DNA from: Acanthosepion esculentum
Lineage: Eukaryota > Mollusca > Cephalopoda > Sepiida > Sepiidae
Assembly (NCBI GenBank): GCA_964036315.1
Contig: OZ038496.1
Span: 15,645,024 to 15,709,023 of the forward strand
DNA: 64,000 nucleotides
Direction of reading: 5' to 3'
A program made the translations under genes and the position numbers. Of the stretch, positions 31,735 through 43,384 are shown one piece after another (position 1 is the first letter of the stretch; each line of letters starts with the position of its first letter). The notes under the pieces were generated by a model. The model did not search any database. It was not told the origin of the DNA and was given only the letters and a program-made list of their open reading frames with translations.

Positions 31735-32170
31735 GGCATTCTTCTTTTTATGTGCCGTGTCTCTTCAGGACGTAGGCGATCATGGCTCTCCACTTCGCCC
31801 TATCCCTTGTAATTCTCAATGTTTTGTCCTTTTGCTACTTCTGCCAAACCCTGTTCTGTCATCTACTTGCCTAATCCGCTAGGTTTCCTTTCCTTAGTCT
31901 CTCTTTCCCTCTATTCGACCTGTGAGTATCAGATTCTCTAAGCCCTCCTTTCTCATTACGTGTCCAAGAAATGTCAGCTGCCTCTTCCTGATGGTAAGTA
32001 TAAGTTTCCTCTTTGTTTGTATCCTCTTCAAAACCTCATCGTTGCTCACACGCTCGGTCTATGATATCCTTAGCATCCTTCTGTAGAACCATACCTCCGT
32101 TGCTTCGAGTCTCTTCTTCATCTTTGAGGAGACCGTCCAATATTCTATGCCCTAAAGGAGGACAGATATC
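31735..32170 (-). pseudogene. RTE-like LINE, C-terminal fragment (copy 2)
   Basis: The minus-strand frame gives GIEYWTVSSKMKKRLEATEV, FYRRMLRIS, ERVSNDEVLKRI, KRKLILTIRKRQLTFLGH, VMRKGGLENLILTG and IEGKRD. It is the same region as 23275-23705 and better preserved, but with stops. The 3' end is at AAGAGACACGGCACAT on the minus strand. Confidence 0.78.
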
Positions 32171-32431
32171 ACGTAGTAGCTAAACAAAACCAACCAACCA
32201 ATCTTGTGGTATTGACTTAAAAATGGAAGTTTGGTTACTCTCATGTCTTTAAGCAAATGTTTTTAATATTCTACATTTATTTTTTTGTTTACATTCACAA
32301 TACTAACTTCGAAAATGTTATTGCTGGTTAGTCCACTTATTTTTGTTTCCATTTATTTCTCAAATGTCTATAACTACACTGTTAAATATATTTATGTACA
32401 ATATGATGAACATATGCGGGTATTATGCTGG

Positions 32432-32890
32432 ATGTGCGGGTGGTGTAATGGATAATGGATCGAAACGAGATATCATCGAACCGTGTTCGAATTCTAGTTG
32501 AGTTTCATTATTTTTGCGCAAATACCCTTGTGGTAGGTATGAATCCATTTCTTCTCTCGCCCCTCCAACTATGGGTTAAATAGTAGATGTTGCAGCATAC
32601 CTAAGGGCGATAATGGGTATGTCCCCATTCACATAAATACAGTAGTAAATACTGTATGTTGGTCTGCAGTTGGAGATTTGTCTCCATCTGTGCTGGTCAA
32701 ACTGTCTGCCTCCGGGCAGAGAGGATCGCCAGACGAGGCTATGTCGAAGGGCAGAGTCTCCTCTCGGTAAACTGCTACCCAAACTCGTTTTATATAGGGT
32801 CTATGGGGAATTTTTGGCTGAGCCTACGGGCTCGGGTACCCCATATTAAATTCGGTCTTGTGCCACATCTGACCGCGTGGGGCGGTTGGT
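32432..32890 (+). repeat. tRNA-derived SINE, longest copy
   Basis: GGATGTGCGGGTGGTGTAAT (A-box region) and CCGTGTTCGAATTCTAG (B box) are spaced as in a tRNA. The AAATACCCTTGTGGTAGG body follows, then the GC-richer tail shared with 28262-28545. This copy links head, body and tail into one retroposon of about 450 bp. Confidence 0.75.
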
Positions 32891-33429
32891 AGATATCCTG
32901 CAGTTGGAGATTTATTGTGGAATTCACTTGACTCACTTCTAGCAGTTGACCACTTCTTCTACGCGCCGCTGGCGAATCTTATATGTGTTGTTCTTGTCCT
33001 AAGTATTATCGTTCATTACCAACCTTCGTTTGATTATTCTCTTCAGTAACCTTCCCTAGGTTACAATAGTAAGACATATTCGGCTTCTTAGCCTTTGTTT
33101 GAAATCAGTCTAGGAGAATGGAACTTTGAATTCAGTATAGCCGTCGATAAAATCATGGAGTTCATAATGACTATAATCTCGACTGGGGACAACCTGTATT
33201 ATCATCATTACGAACAACCTTTGACTTACTTACGAAAAGGTCACCCCTCCAAATAAGTCATTGTAAATGCAAGTTATATGTAAATATTTCTAATAAGAAT
33301 AGTTATCCTGAAATTCATATAGTATATTCATTAATAATAATAACAAAAATTGTTTCAAAAAAAAGAAAAAAGAAAACAGAAAGAAGAAAATGTCGAAAAA
33401 TAGAGTAATGCATATTTTGTATCTTTGTA

Positions 33430-33467
33430 ACAGAGTCTCACTTTTTTGGAATGATGCTCTTTTACTC

Positions 33468-33524
<57 letters not shown>

Positions 33525-33813
33525 TGTCGGGGAGCATCATGGCTGAGTACTGAAATTTTTTGTTTCTTTTAGGTTTGGAGGATGAAGCAACCCGGGCGAC
33601 TTGGGAACACACGCAATTGGATTCCATCTGAGTGGACTGGCTTACTTTACCTTAATGTATTTCTAAGTGTCCCCTGTCTGCAAATTTATGTATTGCTTTT
33701 ATCAAAACCTGTTACCATATCGCGCACGTTTGGCTGTAATACATGTGCCTGATATACTCTTATCATGATTGGCTTTGTATATTTGTATCTCAACATCACT
33801 TTGTTTTGATTCT

Positions 33814-33853
<40 letters not shown>

Positions 33854-34002
33854 AATAATAATACAAATAAAAATATCCAAGCGAGAAGAATTTGGCTGTG
33901 ATGCATGTGCCCGGTATACTCTTATCAGGCTGGGTGTCATAATGAATATTTTGGGTTTCGTATATTTTTACTAGTCTCACTTTTTGGCATGCTGCTCTGT
34001 CA

Positions 34003-34068
<66 letters not shown>

Positions 34069-34440
34069 TGTCAGGGAGCTTCGTGGCTGTGCTCAGAAGA
34101 TTGGATTTTTTTGGCTTGAAGGATAAGACAACCAAGGCGACTTGGGAACACTCGTAATTGGATTCCATCTGAGTGGACTGGCTTACTTTACCTTAATGTA
34201 TTTCTAACTGGCCCCTATCTGCAAATTTATGTATGGCTTTTATCAAAACCTGTCACCATATCGCGCACGTTGGCTGTAATGCATGTGCCCAGTGCACCTA
34301 TATTTAACTGTATGTCATGATGAGTATATTGGGTTTCGTACCCCAGCGTCACCTTGTTGGCACGCTGCTCTCTCACTCTTAATAATAATAATAATAGTAA
34401 TAATAATACAAAGAAAAATATCCCAAGTGAATTCACAGTG
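33430..34440. repeat. Tandem array with internal (TAA)n tracts, unit about 540 bp
   Basis: TCTCACTTTTTTGG-ATG-TGCTCT recurs near 33435 and 33975 with a shortened third copy at about 34345. Each copy is followed by an (AAT)n run (33468-33524, 34003-34068, 34380-34410), then TATGTCGGGGAGC, GCGACTTGGGAACAC, GGATTCCATCTGAGTGGAC and ATCGCGCACGTT. A (CT)n run lies at 33813-33853. Confidence 0.88.
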
Positions 34441-34568
34441 GCTTTCTAATAACATGCTTTCACTTTCTCAATAAAATTCCTTCCAAGTGGACCAAATCAA
34501 AGAGAAGTCAATACTCTGATTTTTTTTCTAAGTGTAAAGTATTTCACATTCGTATATCACATTCAGAA

Positions 34569-34624
34569 GACAAACGGCTAATATGATTGGATGAAAAAAA
34601 ATCCAATCATATTAGCCGTTTGTC
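34569..34624. repeat. 24-bp perfect hairpin
   Basis: Arms 34569-34592 and 34601-34624 are exact reverse complements around an 8-base A-rich loop. It does not end in a T run, and no gene is upstream. Confidence 0.95.
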
Positions 34625-34779
34625 AATAACCTCGGCATGCAATAACATTCTGATTGATTAAACAAATAAAAGAAAATCCTTCTTTTTGTGGTCACATGTA
34701 AGAGTTTGTCGATACTAGCATTTATTACGTTTGGCTTACTATAGGGGCAAGAGAAATAACGGGTAGGAAGATGATGCTT

Positions 34780-35600
34780 TGCCAAATTTCAAAGTGCGTG
34801 AACATGTCCGATTCAAAATTTTGGCTTTTTTTTCCTTAAATACGATATGTAGGAAATTCAGTCGTCCAGGTTTTTAATATTAATATTCGAACATCCGAAT
34901 TCCAAACAATAATAAAATAAAAATAATGAAAACATGTTTTCATTATTTCTATTTTAAGCCTATTAAATAAATCATTTGTATTTACAAATATATGTACAAA
35001 AGAATTTAAAAAGTATTAAGAATAATATTTAGTTCAGTTAAAGTCTTTGGGTAGTTGGTACGCAGAAAAAAACCCGTAGTTTATAAAAGACTTTTAAATA
35101 TTTGGTTCATAGTAAAAAATTGTGATTGGGTAAAGACTTTTATCATTAGCGAAGATTCCCTAACCTTCTTTCGTATTGTTGAAGATGATTCGTTCGAAGT
35201 CGCCGACACATAATCGTCAACGAAGATTCACCGACCGTCCTAGCTGCTGCTGTTGTAACTGATCGTTTTAAGTGGCCACATGTTTCTTTCAACATGCTCT
35301 GGGGGAAGACAGTCGCATCTCTGCTCTTTCAAAATCGAAATCTGTGGGATTTTATAAAACTTTTTTTCCAAAAGTATGCTCATGAAAAGAAAAAAAGTTT
35401 TAATTTTCTCTGACTGGTCAAATATTTCTCATAGTGATATTAATTTCTAACCAACAGACACTTTGTTTAAACGGTGTGTGTGATATTGCGAAATCTTTTT
35501 GGCGTGTTCATAATATTGTCCGTTTTTGGTTAGAAAATAAACTTTGGAGGTGTTTAATATATGGTATGTAAATAGGTGTATGTAATTATGTTAGAAATAG
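34780..35600. other. No gene seen
   Basis: AT-rich. Holds an imperfect palindrome of about 40 bp centred at about 34935 (AATAATGAAAACATGTTTTC core). Confidence 0.5.
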
Positions 35601-35607
35601 TGTTTAT

Positions 35608-35608
35608 T

Positions 35609-35684
<76 letters not shown>
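35608..35684. repeat. Compound (CT)n(AT)n microsatellite
   Basis: About 38 bp of CT steps followed by about 36 bp of AT steps. Confidence 0.95.
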
Positions 35685-35685
<1 letters not shown>

Positions 35686-35704
35686 ATAAGAACAAATAGG
35701 AAAT

Positions 35705-35880
35705 GTTTATCAATCTAACATGTTTCATTTTTATCAAAGCTTCACCAGGGAATGAGGTATGAAGAAAAAGAAGTGAGAAATTCTGGCATTTTTATTTTTG
35801 TGTTGTTTGATTTTCATTGGTTAATCAGGTTTCACGTGCGTTCGACTTGTTAAACAAACGTTAGTATAATTTATGGTGTT
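35705..35880 (-). repeat. Repeat with hammerhead-like end, copy 1
   Basis: A near-identical second copy at 39890-40048 is inserted in the LINE. The minus strand has CUGGUGA (35748-35742), GAA, the self-complementary ACAUGU (35723-35718) and U17. A6 is changed and stem II is weak. Confidence 0.7.
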
Positions 35881-37410
35881 CCGAATTCAAGGAGAGACGA
35901 CGCGTCCTTTTGAAGCTCCAAGAAATTAGCGGATATTAGCCCAACTAAAAAATCGTAAATAATGATTTTAGGTTAGTGTATAATAATTCTAATATATTCA
36001 TGTGGAGATTCAGATGCTAATGTTTATTTGTATATACTAATGCCTATAGCGAACCTTGGAGAACGACATATTTTCTCTGTTTTAAAGCAACCGATTACAT
36101 TGGTTGTACTATACCCGCGAGGAAACAGTTGAATTCTTAATTTCATATCTCACTTACCAGCATTGATAACCGAATGCTATGAAAGAAATGAATAATGAAC
36201 GTTGGTATACACACATATTGACAAAAACAAATAAAATTCATCACACACAAAAACATGAGCACAAAAATGAATGGGGGTAGGGGATGCACATTCATCCCCG
36301 AGCAACCTTCGTTAACACCCCCCTCTCCAATTGGGTCTCTTAGTCCTCAAGTATATGAGCGAGCTTGTCTCGGTGCCTTTGGGTCCCGGACCGGTGCAGT
36401 GTTTCTGACCCAAGGAGGAGTTCTGTTGCCTTGACTTCTTGTCAGACGCGATATGTTCACTCGGAGCATCACTCATGTGTTTTCTTTCCTGGGTTGATTG
36501 TCTCTTCAGTAAGGCTGCTAGAGGTAGATGTTGTCTGGGTTTTGGCGTTATCCGCCTGATAGTCAAGGAACCAAACCTTCGAGTAGCTCTATCCTATCAG
36601 CAGGTTAATAATACCGGAGCTATTGTACTGCCCTTTTGTGAATGGTTTCTGGACCGTGCAGCAGACTCCGGTGGCGGCCTCTCAATGCCACGATGAAAGG
36701 TACTGCTGCGGCTGTATCTCTGGATTATTCTCTATGCATATGCATCTCCTGAGGGTGTGTCAGTCTCTCTGCTGACTAGTCTTCCACCAACCAATGCACA
36801 CATCATCTCTTACAGCAACGTGAGGGGTTTACGTTCCAACTTGCCAGAAGTGGAGCACCATCTTCACCAAATCTCCTGTTACTTTCTGAAACCGGCTTCA
36901 ACGCTTCATGAAACCGGTCTCAACTCTTGTCTCGGTGCCTTTAGGTCTCGGACCGGTACGATGTTTCTGATTCAAGGAGGCGTTCTGTTGTCTTGACTTC
37001 TGGGCAGATGCAACATGTCCACTTAGTGCATCATGCATATATTTTCTTTCCTGGGTTGATTGCCCGTTCATTAAGGGTGTTGGTGGTAGACGTTTTCAGG
37101 GTTTTGGCATTATCTGCCTGATAGGATAGCCTCCTATCGACAGGTGTATAATATCGGGGCTAATGTACTGCCATTTTTAATGGTTTCTGAACCGTGCAGT
37201 AGTCTCCGATGGGGCCTCTCAATGCCACGATGAAGGGTACTGCTACGCCTATATCTCTGGATGATTCTCTACACTGTATTTATACATGCAATCCTGCGGT
37301 GTGTTTGTCTCTCTGCCTATAAGTCTTCCATCAATCAAAACACACATGATCCAATCAAAATGAACAAAACTATAAATCCCAACCTAAAAAAAACAAACTA
37401 AGTAGACCCC

Positions 37411-38313
37411 TTGTGTACCATCTTCTACACCAACGTGAGGTATCTACATTTCAATTTTCCAGAAGTAAAACACCATCTTCTCCAGTCTAAACCAAACCTC
37501 CTGTTACTTTCTAAAACTGGTATCAACGCTTCATGCGCACTATGGGAGTTCACAGTCCTGGTCTACTCACCTCTCATAGCCAAACATGACCACCTAAATC
37601 GTCACGGCCACGGACTCGGAGCCGGCATCAAGAACGAATTTCCCACTGGCAGTGACGCAAAAAACGAAAAACCCGATCTCCCGTATATGTTCTTCTGCTT
37701 GGCAGTTATCCATAGTACCACATTCGTATTTGCTCTCAACTACCATCAGGACGCAGGGACGGTAATCTTCGACCGAATATCTGAGAAGATTGATAATATC
37801 CTCACTCAGTTCCCCTCGGCCAGCTTTCATATATGTGTTGACTTCAATGTCCACCATAAAGAGTGTCTAGTCCACTCCAATAAAACCTACGTTGAAGGCA
37901 GATATTGCAGAGACTTCTCCATCTCCTATGAACTAACCCAGATCATCGGAGAACCTACTCGGGTCCCGGTCACGACGGGTCATCAGGCGAAACTCTTCGA
38001 CCTCTTCCTAACCTCCTGCCCTGATAAATGCTTAGCAAAAGTTCTACTGCCACTAGGCACGTCAGACCATTCCCTTAACAGTGTCCAGATCGATGCCAAA
38101 CCTAATTTTCCCAATCATGCGTCCAAGAGATTCCAACCGTTTCTTTCTGATTCTGAGTATAAGTGTCTTTTTTGTTTCCATTTTGTTTTGATATGGCCCC
38201 AAGGTCATATCTTCCTCGACAGATACGGCGAACCTCTTCGCCGCCACCTTTACCTATATCTCAACGTTAGATGTCAAAGATCACCCCTTCCCCCAGTTCC
38301 CACATCTCAGTGA
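37411..38313 (+). pseudogene. LINE endonuclease (AP-type) domain, degenerate
   Basis: 300 open codons. The start TNVRYLHFNFPEVKHHL corresponds to the first strand of the domain. LLLLSKTGIN stands where active enzymes have the catalytic LSET (Glu to Lys). DFNVHHKECL matches the GDFNVHH motif with Gly lost, and GTSDHSL keeps the final SDH. The rest of the LINE protein follows in other frames. Despite the long frame, loss of the metal-binding Glu argues against activity. An extra copy of the domain start lies at 36790-36915. Confidence 0.8.
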
Positions 38314-38329
38314 GCACAATCTCTGGAAT

Positions 38330-39880
38330 ATTACCATCACAGTACGAGAAGTCTCTAGATATGACCGTAGGAAAGTCACTAGTCCAGACAAAATTCCAGT
38401 GGTTGTCCTTAAGAACATCAACACGGAATTATCCCTAATCCTAGCAAAGTTATTCAACCGCTGCTTGAAGGAGAAATCCTTCCCAAGCTTATGGAAAGTG
38501 CCAAGCGTATACTCGGTTTTCAAGAAAGCAGGCGCGGGATCTTCCCCTTCCCAGTACAGACATATCAGCAAGTTTTTTGAGGCTATAATCAATAAGAAGG
38601 TCGTCAAGCACCGAGAAAAGAACAAACTCTTCAACAACGAACATTATGGATTTTAGTCAGCCCAATCTGTTGTTGAAATCCTAATTACCATCACTCACAG
38701 AAAGCTCTTAACAAAAAACACACCTTGTGGACCATAGCACTAGATATCTCAAAGACCTTCAACAAGGCGTGGCACAAAGTCTTATTACACAAGCTCTCCA
38801 TTTATGGAATCACTAGAAGGGACTTCTTGATCATAAAATTCTTCCTAATATGTAGGTCTCAAAAGGGGTCAATGCAGGTGTCCCCCTGGTGTTTGTCATG
38901 AAGAACATCAACCCGGAATTATCCTCAATCCTAGCAAAGTTATTCAACCGCTGCTTGAAGGAGAAATCCTTCCCAAGTCTGTGGAAAGTGTCAAGCGTAT
39001 ACGCGGTTTTCAAAACGTGGGCGTGTGATATCCCCCCTCCTAATACTGACCCATCAGTCTCCTCAGTATCATCAGTAAGCTTTTTCAGGCCATAATCAAT
39101 AAGAAGATCGTCAGGCACCTAGAAAAGAACAACCTTTCCAGAGACGAGCAATATAGGTTTCGGTCGGCCCGATCCACTGCTGATATCCTAACTACCATCA
39201 CTCACAGACAAACACATCTCAAGGACCATAGCACCGTATATATCAAAAGCCTTCGACAAGGTGTGGCGCAAAGTCTTACGACAGAAACTCTCCAATTATA
39301 GAATCACTGAAGGCCTGTCCTCCGGTCAACATAGGGGTCCCCAGAGGCCACACCTCGGGCCAACCCTCTTTTTGATCTGCATAAATGATCTGCCTACGAA
39401 TATACTCAGATCATTTGTAAACATCTATGTCGATGGTACGACTATATACGGGCGCACCTCTAAAACTCTCGATGGTCAGATATTGACGACTGATCTCTCT
39501 TCCGGTCTTGCATAAACTACCCAATGGGGTAAAAAAATGGCTCGAAGACCAAGCTAGTTACATTCCATCATCGGCGATCTGACCCCGAACTACCACCAAC
39601 CAGGATGAACGGAGGCCCTCTCGGGGAAGCACCTTGCCTTGGGTCTCAATTTCACACCCGACCTGAAGTGGAACCCGTACATAGGATCCATTGCTAAGGA
39701 TGCAGGTAAAATGTTCGTCTCTCTACACCGCTCTAGTAAGTACCTGACTCCTCAAGCTATCCTCTAACTTTACAAGATCCAAATCAGGCCAAAAAAGGAG
39801 TACTTTTGTCATATTTGGGTGGGAGCTGACCAGACCTCTCTCCAGCCTTGATAGAGTTTAAAAGCGTCCCCGAGGCCTTG
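38330..39880 (+). pseudogene. LINE reverse transcriptase region, duplicated and broken
   Basis: Copy 1 (38399-38656) reads VVLKNINTELSLILAKLFNR, CLKEKSFPSLWKVPSVYSVF. Copy 2 from 38889 repeats it with a few changes and goes on to LGPTLFLICINDLPTNILRS and NIYVDGTTIYGRT. The last holds the YADD-type catalytic motif changed to YVDG, so the enzyme would be dead. The join at about 38890 falls where GVPQGS is expected, so the two copies are an internal duplication of about 490 bp. Later fragments (KTKLVTFHHRRSDPELPP) are in other frames. Confidence 0.8.
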
Positions 39881-39887
39881 TGGGTTA

Positions 39888-40048
39888 TTAATCTAACATG
39901 TTTCACTTTTATCGAAGCTTCACCGGGGAATGAGACATGAAGAAAAAGAAGAAAGAAATTCTGGCATTTTTATTTTTGTGTTGTTTGATTTTCATTGGTT
40001 AATCAGGTTTCACGTGCGTTCGACTTGTTAAACAAACTTTAGTGTAAC
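39888..40048 (-). mobile_element. 160-bp repeat inserted in the LINE (TTATT duplication)
   Basis: It interrupts the LINE frame between a residue run ending GLV and one starting FSTLQPLAHRRDTV. TTATT occurs at both joints (about 39888 and 40048), consistent with a 5-bp target duplication. The interior matches 35705-35850. It contains the hammerhead-like GAA-ACAUGU-U on the minus strand near 39913-39906 with box CCGGUGA. Confidence 0.7.
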
Positions 40049-40054
40049 TTATTC

Positions 40055-40380
40055 TCCACCCTTCAACCTCTCGCCCACAGGCGGGATACGGTAAGCTACT
40101 TTAAAGCTACTTCCACGAAAAGTGCTCGGTCGAACTACATTCTTTGGTCCCGACGAAGCAAACCTTCGCCATGCCACTTACATAGTAGCAAACCACCCAC
40201 ATTCCCTTCGTATTCCATCGGTGAGAAGTAAACTCCACTCGAACAGCTTCTTCCCGGGAACCACTGCCTTGTGGAACCGACTCCCAAGAGGATGTTTCCC
40301 GGATCACTACAATCTTAACCTGTTTATGGCTAGTGTTAACCGTTATCTTTCACTCCTCTATACACAAATGGCCTTGTAAA
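40055..40380 (+). pseudogene. LINE C-terminal fragment
   Basis: FSTLQPLAHRRDTV in one frame, then in another VRSKLHSNSFFPGTTALWNR and LPRGCFPDHYNLNLF to the stop. This is the usual C-terminal end (FFP--T-LWN-LP) of Jockey-type reverse transcriptase proteins. A poly(A) run follows. Confidence 0.8.
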
Positions 40381-40662
40381 GTGTGAACCTCGTTGTAAAA
40401 CAAAAAAAAAAAAAAAAAGTGGCATGTGACAGCCAATTGGTGGAGATAGTCAATTGCTGTTTCGATACAGTAGTCAGTTGCAGTTTAACTGACCTTGGTT
40501 GATTGTGTAATTCCCATGTGATTTAAAACAGAAATTTAAAACATATCACCCAGGTTATACCATGACCATCTTGAGGATGTTACAAGTAAGACCTTCTCTT
40601 CTTTTGTTCCTTTCACATACTCCTTGCCATTTTCTATACTTTTCTGTGTGGTTCAATTTGCG

Positions 40663-40663
<1 letters not shown>

Positions 40664-40712
<49 letters not shown>
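40664..40712. repeat. (AT)n microsatellite
   Basis: About 48 bp of AT steps. Confidence 0.95.
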
Positions 40713-40714
<2 letters not shown>

Positions 40715-40715
<1 letters not shown>

Positions 40716-41590
40716 ATTTTAGTATGACTTAGGATATTTCATAATTGTATATAAAATGTTTTTTTGGATATATCTAATTTTTGGAATTCATTACTTTGGG
40801 TTATTCTAACCCTTCCTGTCATATCAAGGAGCGAATATATCACAGATATCCTAATGCCTATAGTGGACCGTGGTGAGTGGAGAAAAAACCTATTTCCTCT
40901 CTCTTTCCAAGCAACCTATTATAGTAAATAAACTTCCAATAATTGTAGTAAAATTTAAAGCTGCAATTTATTTGTATCTCGACAGCAACGTTTTTTTTTG
41001 TTTTAATCTCAATCGTCTTGTTATTTGAAGTGTTAGAAGTGAACACGTAGAAAAAGTCCGTGTGTTTGAACAAGTTTCATCACTCACAATTTACACGAGA
41101 AAAGAAAGTATAAGTGTATTGACTTAGAGAAGGTACCATGTTATTTCAGTTGTCGGTGAGTCTTTTGATCTGTAAACGCTTCGCTTCCCTCTGAAGAAAG
41201 GGAGTGTTTTAGATATGTGTAGACTAGGTGACATTTTTTCGTTGACGGGTTAAGACCTGTATTTATTTGCTTTTAGGTGCATGCAAACGCAGTTCTTTTT
41301 AAAAAAGTTATACACATTAACAGCGATTGGCTGAAAATTCCATTTTTATACCTCGTGATGTTTTCTACGACGTCCTCAAATTTTAAAATCTTACTTTGAA
41401 TTTGATTCTTACTGGGTTTTTTTTCCTCGCGTCGGTGGCTTTTTATTGGCTTTTTTGACACACCTCTATCTTGGTAGCTATTTTAATTATGAAATTTTGA
41501 ATATTACCTCATTTAAAACTGTATCTTTCTTGTGTTAAGATTTCAAATATAAAACAAATATACACTTCCTTTAAAAGTGTATTTCTCTCG
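40715..41590. other. No gene seen; contains a CTAATGCCTATAG repeat trace
   Basis: CCTAATGCCTATAGTGGACC near 40851 resembles ACTAATGCCTATAGCGAACC near 36038 and the end of the insert at 57225-57238. Confidence 0.4.
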
Positions 41591-41592
41591 TA

Positions 41593-41630
41593 CACTGGCG
41601 GGCATAAGTTTTGAGAAACGTTGGTAATTT
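41593..41630 (+). repeat. Possible Tc1-type terminal sequence
   Basis: TACACTGGCGGGCATAAGTT resembles the outer ends of Tc1-like elements. Tc1 coding relics lie at 42163-42660 and 43050-43378. Confidence 0.4.
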
Positions 41631-41964
41631 TTTTTTTTGTTAATTTTACCTCCAAATCGAGAATGATTATTAGTGTGCTTTTGATACGTTTGATAATCTT
41701 TGAAGGCCAGAAAACAAGTTACTGCATTTTCAATAATGTTGTATGGTGAATGATAAAGCATCTTAAGCAAAGTGATGCTGAAAAAAAAGGCCATGAACAA
41801 TTACTGAACCATTGGCGAAAATTTCAACTTTTAAGTTAAAAAGTATATTTTTTTTTGCAAAAAGGGATCTTTATTTAAAAAATTTTTTTTTTTACTAATG
41901 ATCACTCAGAACAAGGCCCAAGAGTCACTCATGGTAGAGTGCTACCGTGCGGAGTTGTATTACC

Positions 41965-42125
41965 GTAAGAAAGGACAAGCGTTAAGAGTATAGAGCTGAA
42001 GTAGAGTCTTTAGAACCAGAAACCCAATCCTAAACAGCAAACAAGGTATAAATCTCTACTCCTGTGCAAAAGATCGAGGAGGAGTGTGAACCGGTAGGCG
42101 AACCTATCTACTCCTATTGGTGGAG
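41965..42125 (+). repeat. Single copy of the 17636-18260 repeat
   Basis: Shares AGCGTTAAGAGTATAGAG, AACAAGGTATAAATCTCTA and GAACCTATCTACTCCTATTG with the tandem array. Confidence 0.75.
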
Positions 42126-42162
42126 GAGAGAAAAATATTACAGAAAATACAGAACGTTAAAG

Positions 42163-42660
42163 TTAGTAATTAGTGTTGCTGCCTTTGGTTCGAGTAACTG
42201 CTTCACTTCTATGTAGTACTGAATAGAACACGGCCCATATCTTCTCACTGTGGAATTCTTTCTCATTCTCCTTGGCACTAATACCAAAGTTCTTGGAGAT
42301 TGCGTGGTTTTCGTTGGAGCACTTGTTTTTTCAGTTCCTACCACAATTTGTTCAATTATATTGAAATCAGGACTTCTGCTGGTCAGTTTTCTAAAATTTG
42401 AACATCTTCATCCACAATAAACCAATTTGTTGCATGTGATGTGTGGTAAGGCACCGTTATGTTGAAATTCTTTTGTAATTTGTCATAAGATTAAACCGTA
42501 ATAAACTAATATAGTTTGCGCTGTTTAAGTTTCTATTAACTCTTACTAATTTTCTTCTACGATTGCTTTTGATGCAACTTCACACTATCACGTGATTCCC
42601 ACCTAATGTTACCGTCTTTGTGGTGCATCTTGCATTGTTTTTTCTCACACTGGTCTTCTT
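42163..42660 (-). pseudogene. Tc1-like transposase relic, central and C-terminal parts
   Basis: The minus strand gives CTTKTVTLGGNHVIV (the GGGSVMVWG region), later SRSPDFNIIEQIV (SPDLNPIE, with the last catalytic Glu) and, in another frame, HRSEAVTRTKGSNTNY with a stop at 42163-42165, the standard Tc1 tail. The segment between includes stops and shifts. Confidence 0.8.
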
Positions 42661-42674
42661 ACATATTTTTGTAT

Positions 42675-42880
42675 TAGATCAATGTTTCTCAACCTATTTA
42701 AGCAAAGGCACAACAAATTAAAATATCACGGTACACTTAGCAAAGTTTTTAAAGGGTATAGATTTAAATGTTATAAAACCATATATTAAAAAAAAATTCT
42801 CACACAAATATGAACTTACTTTATTTCAATGTTTCTATTCAACTATTTGTGCAGCTTATTTAGTGTGAAACCTGTGTCTG
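42675..42880. repeat. Possible hAT-type element end
   Basis: CAATGTTTCTCAACCTATTT followed by GGCACAACAAATT and CACGGTACAC resembles hAT terminal sequences of the CAGTGTTTCTCAACC type. The far end is not identified. Confidence 0.4.
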
Positions 42881-43049
42881 GTGTTTTTTCGTGATTTCTT
42901 CAATGTTTGGTTGAAATCTACGATAAGCTGATGCTGAAAAAAAAAAGCCCATGAAAAAATACTGAACCATTGAGAAAATTTCACCTTTTAACTCTTTTAA
43001 GGTTGTGACTTTGAAGAGGAAGATGGCTGGGAATTTCCAGAAACAGTGT

Positions 43050-43378
43050 TCAAACCATCTAAAACGTTTGCTATTACTGGAAGTGTTTTAAGTGCAAATA
43101 TATCAGGGAGACGACTAAAGTTAGACAAAGGAGATGAAATAAAGATTGTGAGAGTCTAGGTGAGCAATCTAAAATTAACAACCAGACAAATAAGTAGTGA
43201 ATGCAGCCTTCAGCGTGACGTTTCAGTTGATACAGTATGCATAGTTTTACGAGAAAAAACCCCAACTTAAACGGTCATGTAGAAAAAGAAAAACATCATT
43301 GAAATGGTCAAACTAACATCTAACAAGGGATGCTGGAAAGTGGTCATTTTTGGTGATGAATGCAAAACATAGTTACAC
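43050..43378 (+). pseudogene. Tc1-like transposase relic, DNA-binding and early catalytic part
   Basis: The frame reads SGRRLKLDKGDEIKIVRV, a stop, then LTTRQISSECSLQRDVSVD and TVCIVLREKTPT, the paired-type DNA-binding half of Tc1 transposase. A later frame gives CWKVVIFGDECKT, where the first catalytic Asp sits (VIFSDE). Confidence 0.75.
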
Positions 43379-43384
43379 TCTTAT

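Larger units (their letters stand above)
36340..40418 (+). mobile_element. Jockey-type LINE pseudogene with internal duplications and A-tail
   Basis: A non-LTR element of about 4 kb: duplicated 5' region (36357-36925 and 36930-37430), apurinic endonuclease frame (37411-38313), reverse transcriptase in two overlapping copies (38330-38890, 38890-39880), C-terminal part (40055-40380) and a 17-base A run (40402-40418). A 160-bp repeat inserted at 39888-40048. Frames are broken throughout and catalytic residues are changed. The duplications look like rearrangement after insertion. Confidence 0.82.

Noticed and set aside
32432..32505. A real tRNA gene
   Set aside because: A- and B-box-like words are present, but the acceptor arm does not pair and the sequence continues into a SINE body.
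34569..34624. Transcription terminator hairpin
   Set aside because: No T run follows and no gene is nearby; bacterial-type terminators are not expected here.
37411..38313. Host gene encoding an endonuclease
   Set aside because: It lies within a LINE, is followed by broken RT frames and a poly(A) run, and lacks the catalytic Glu.
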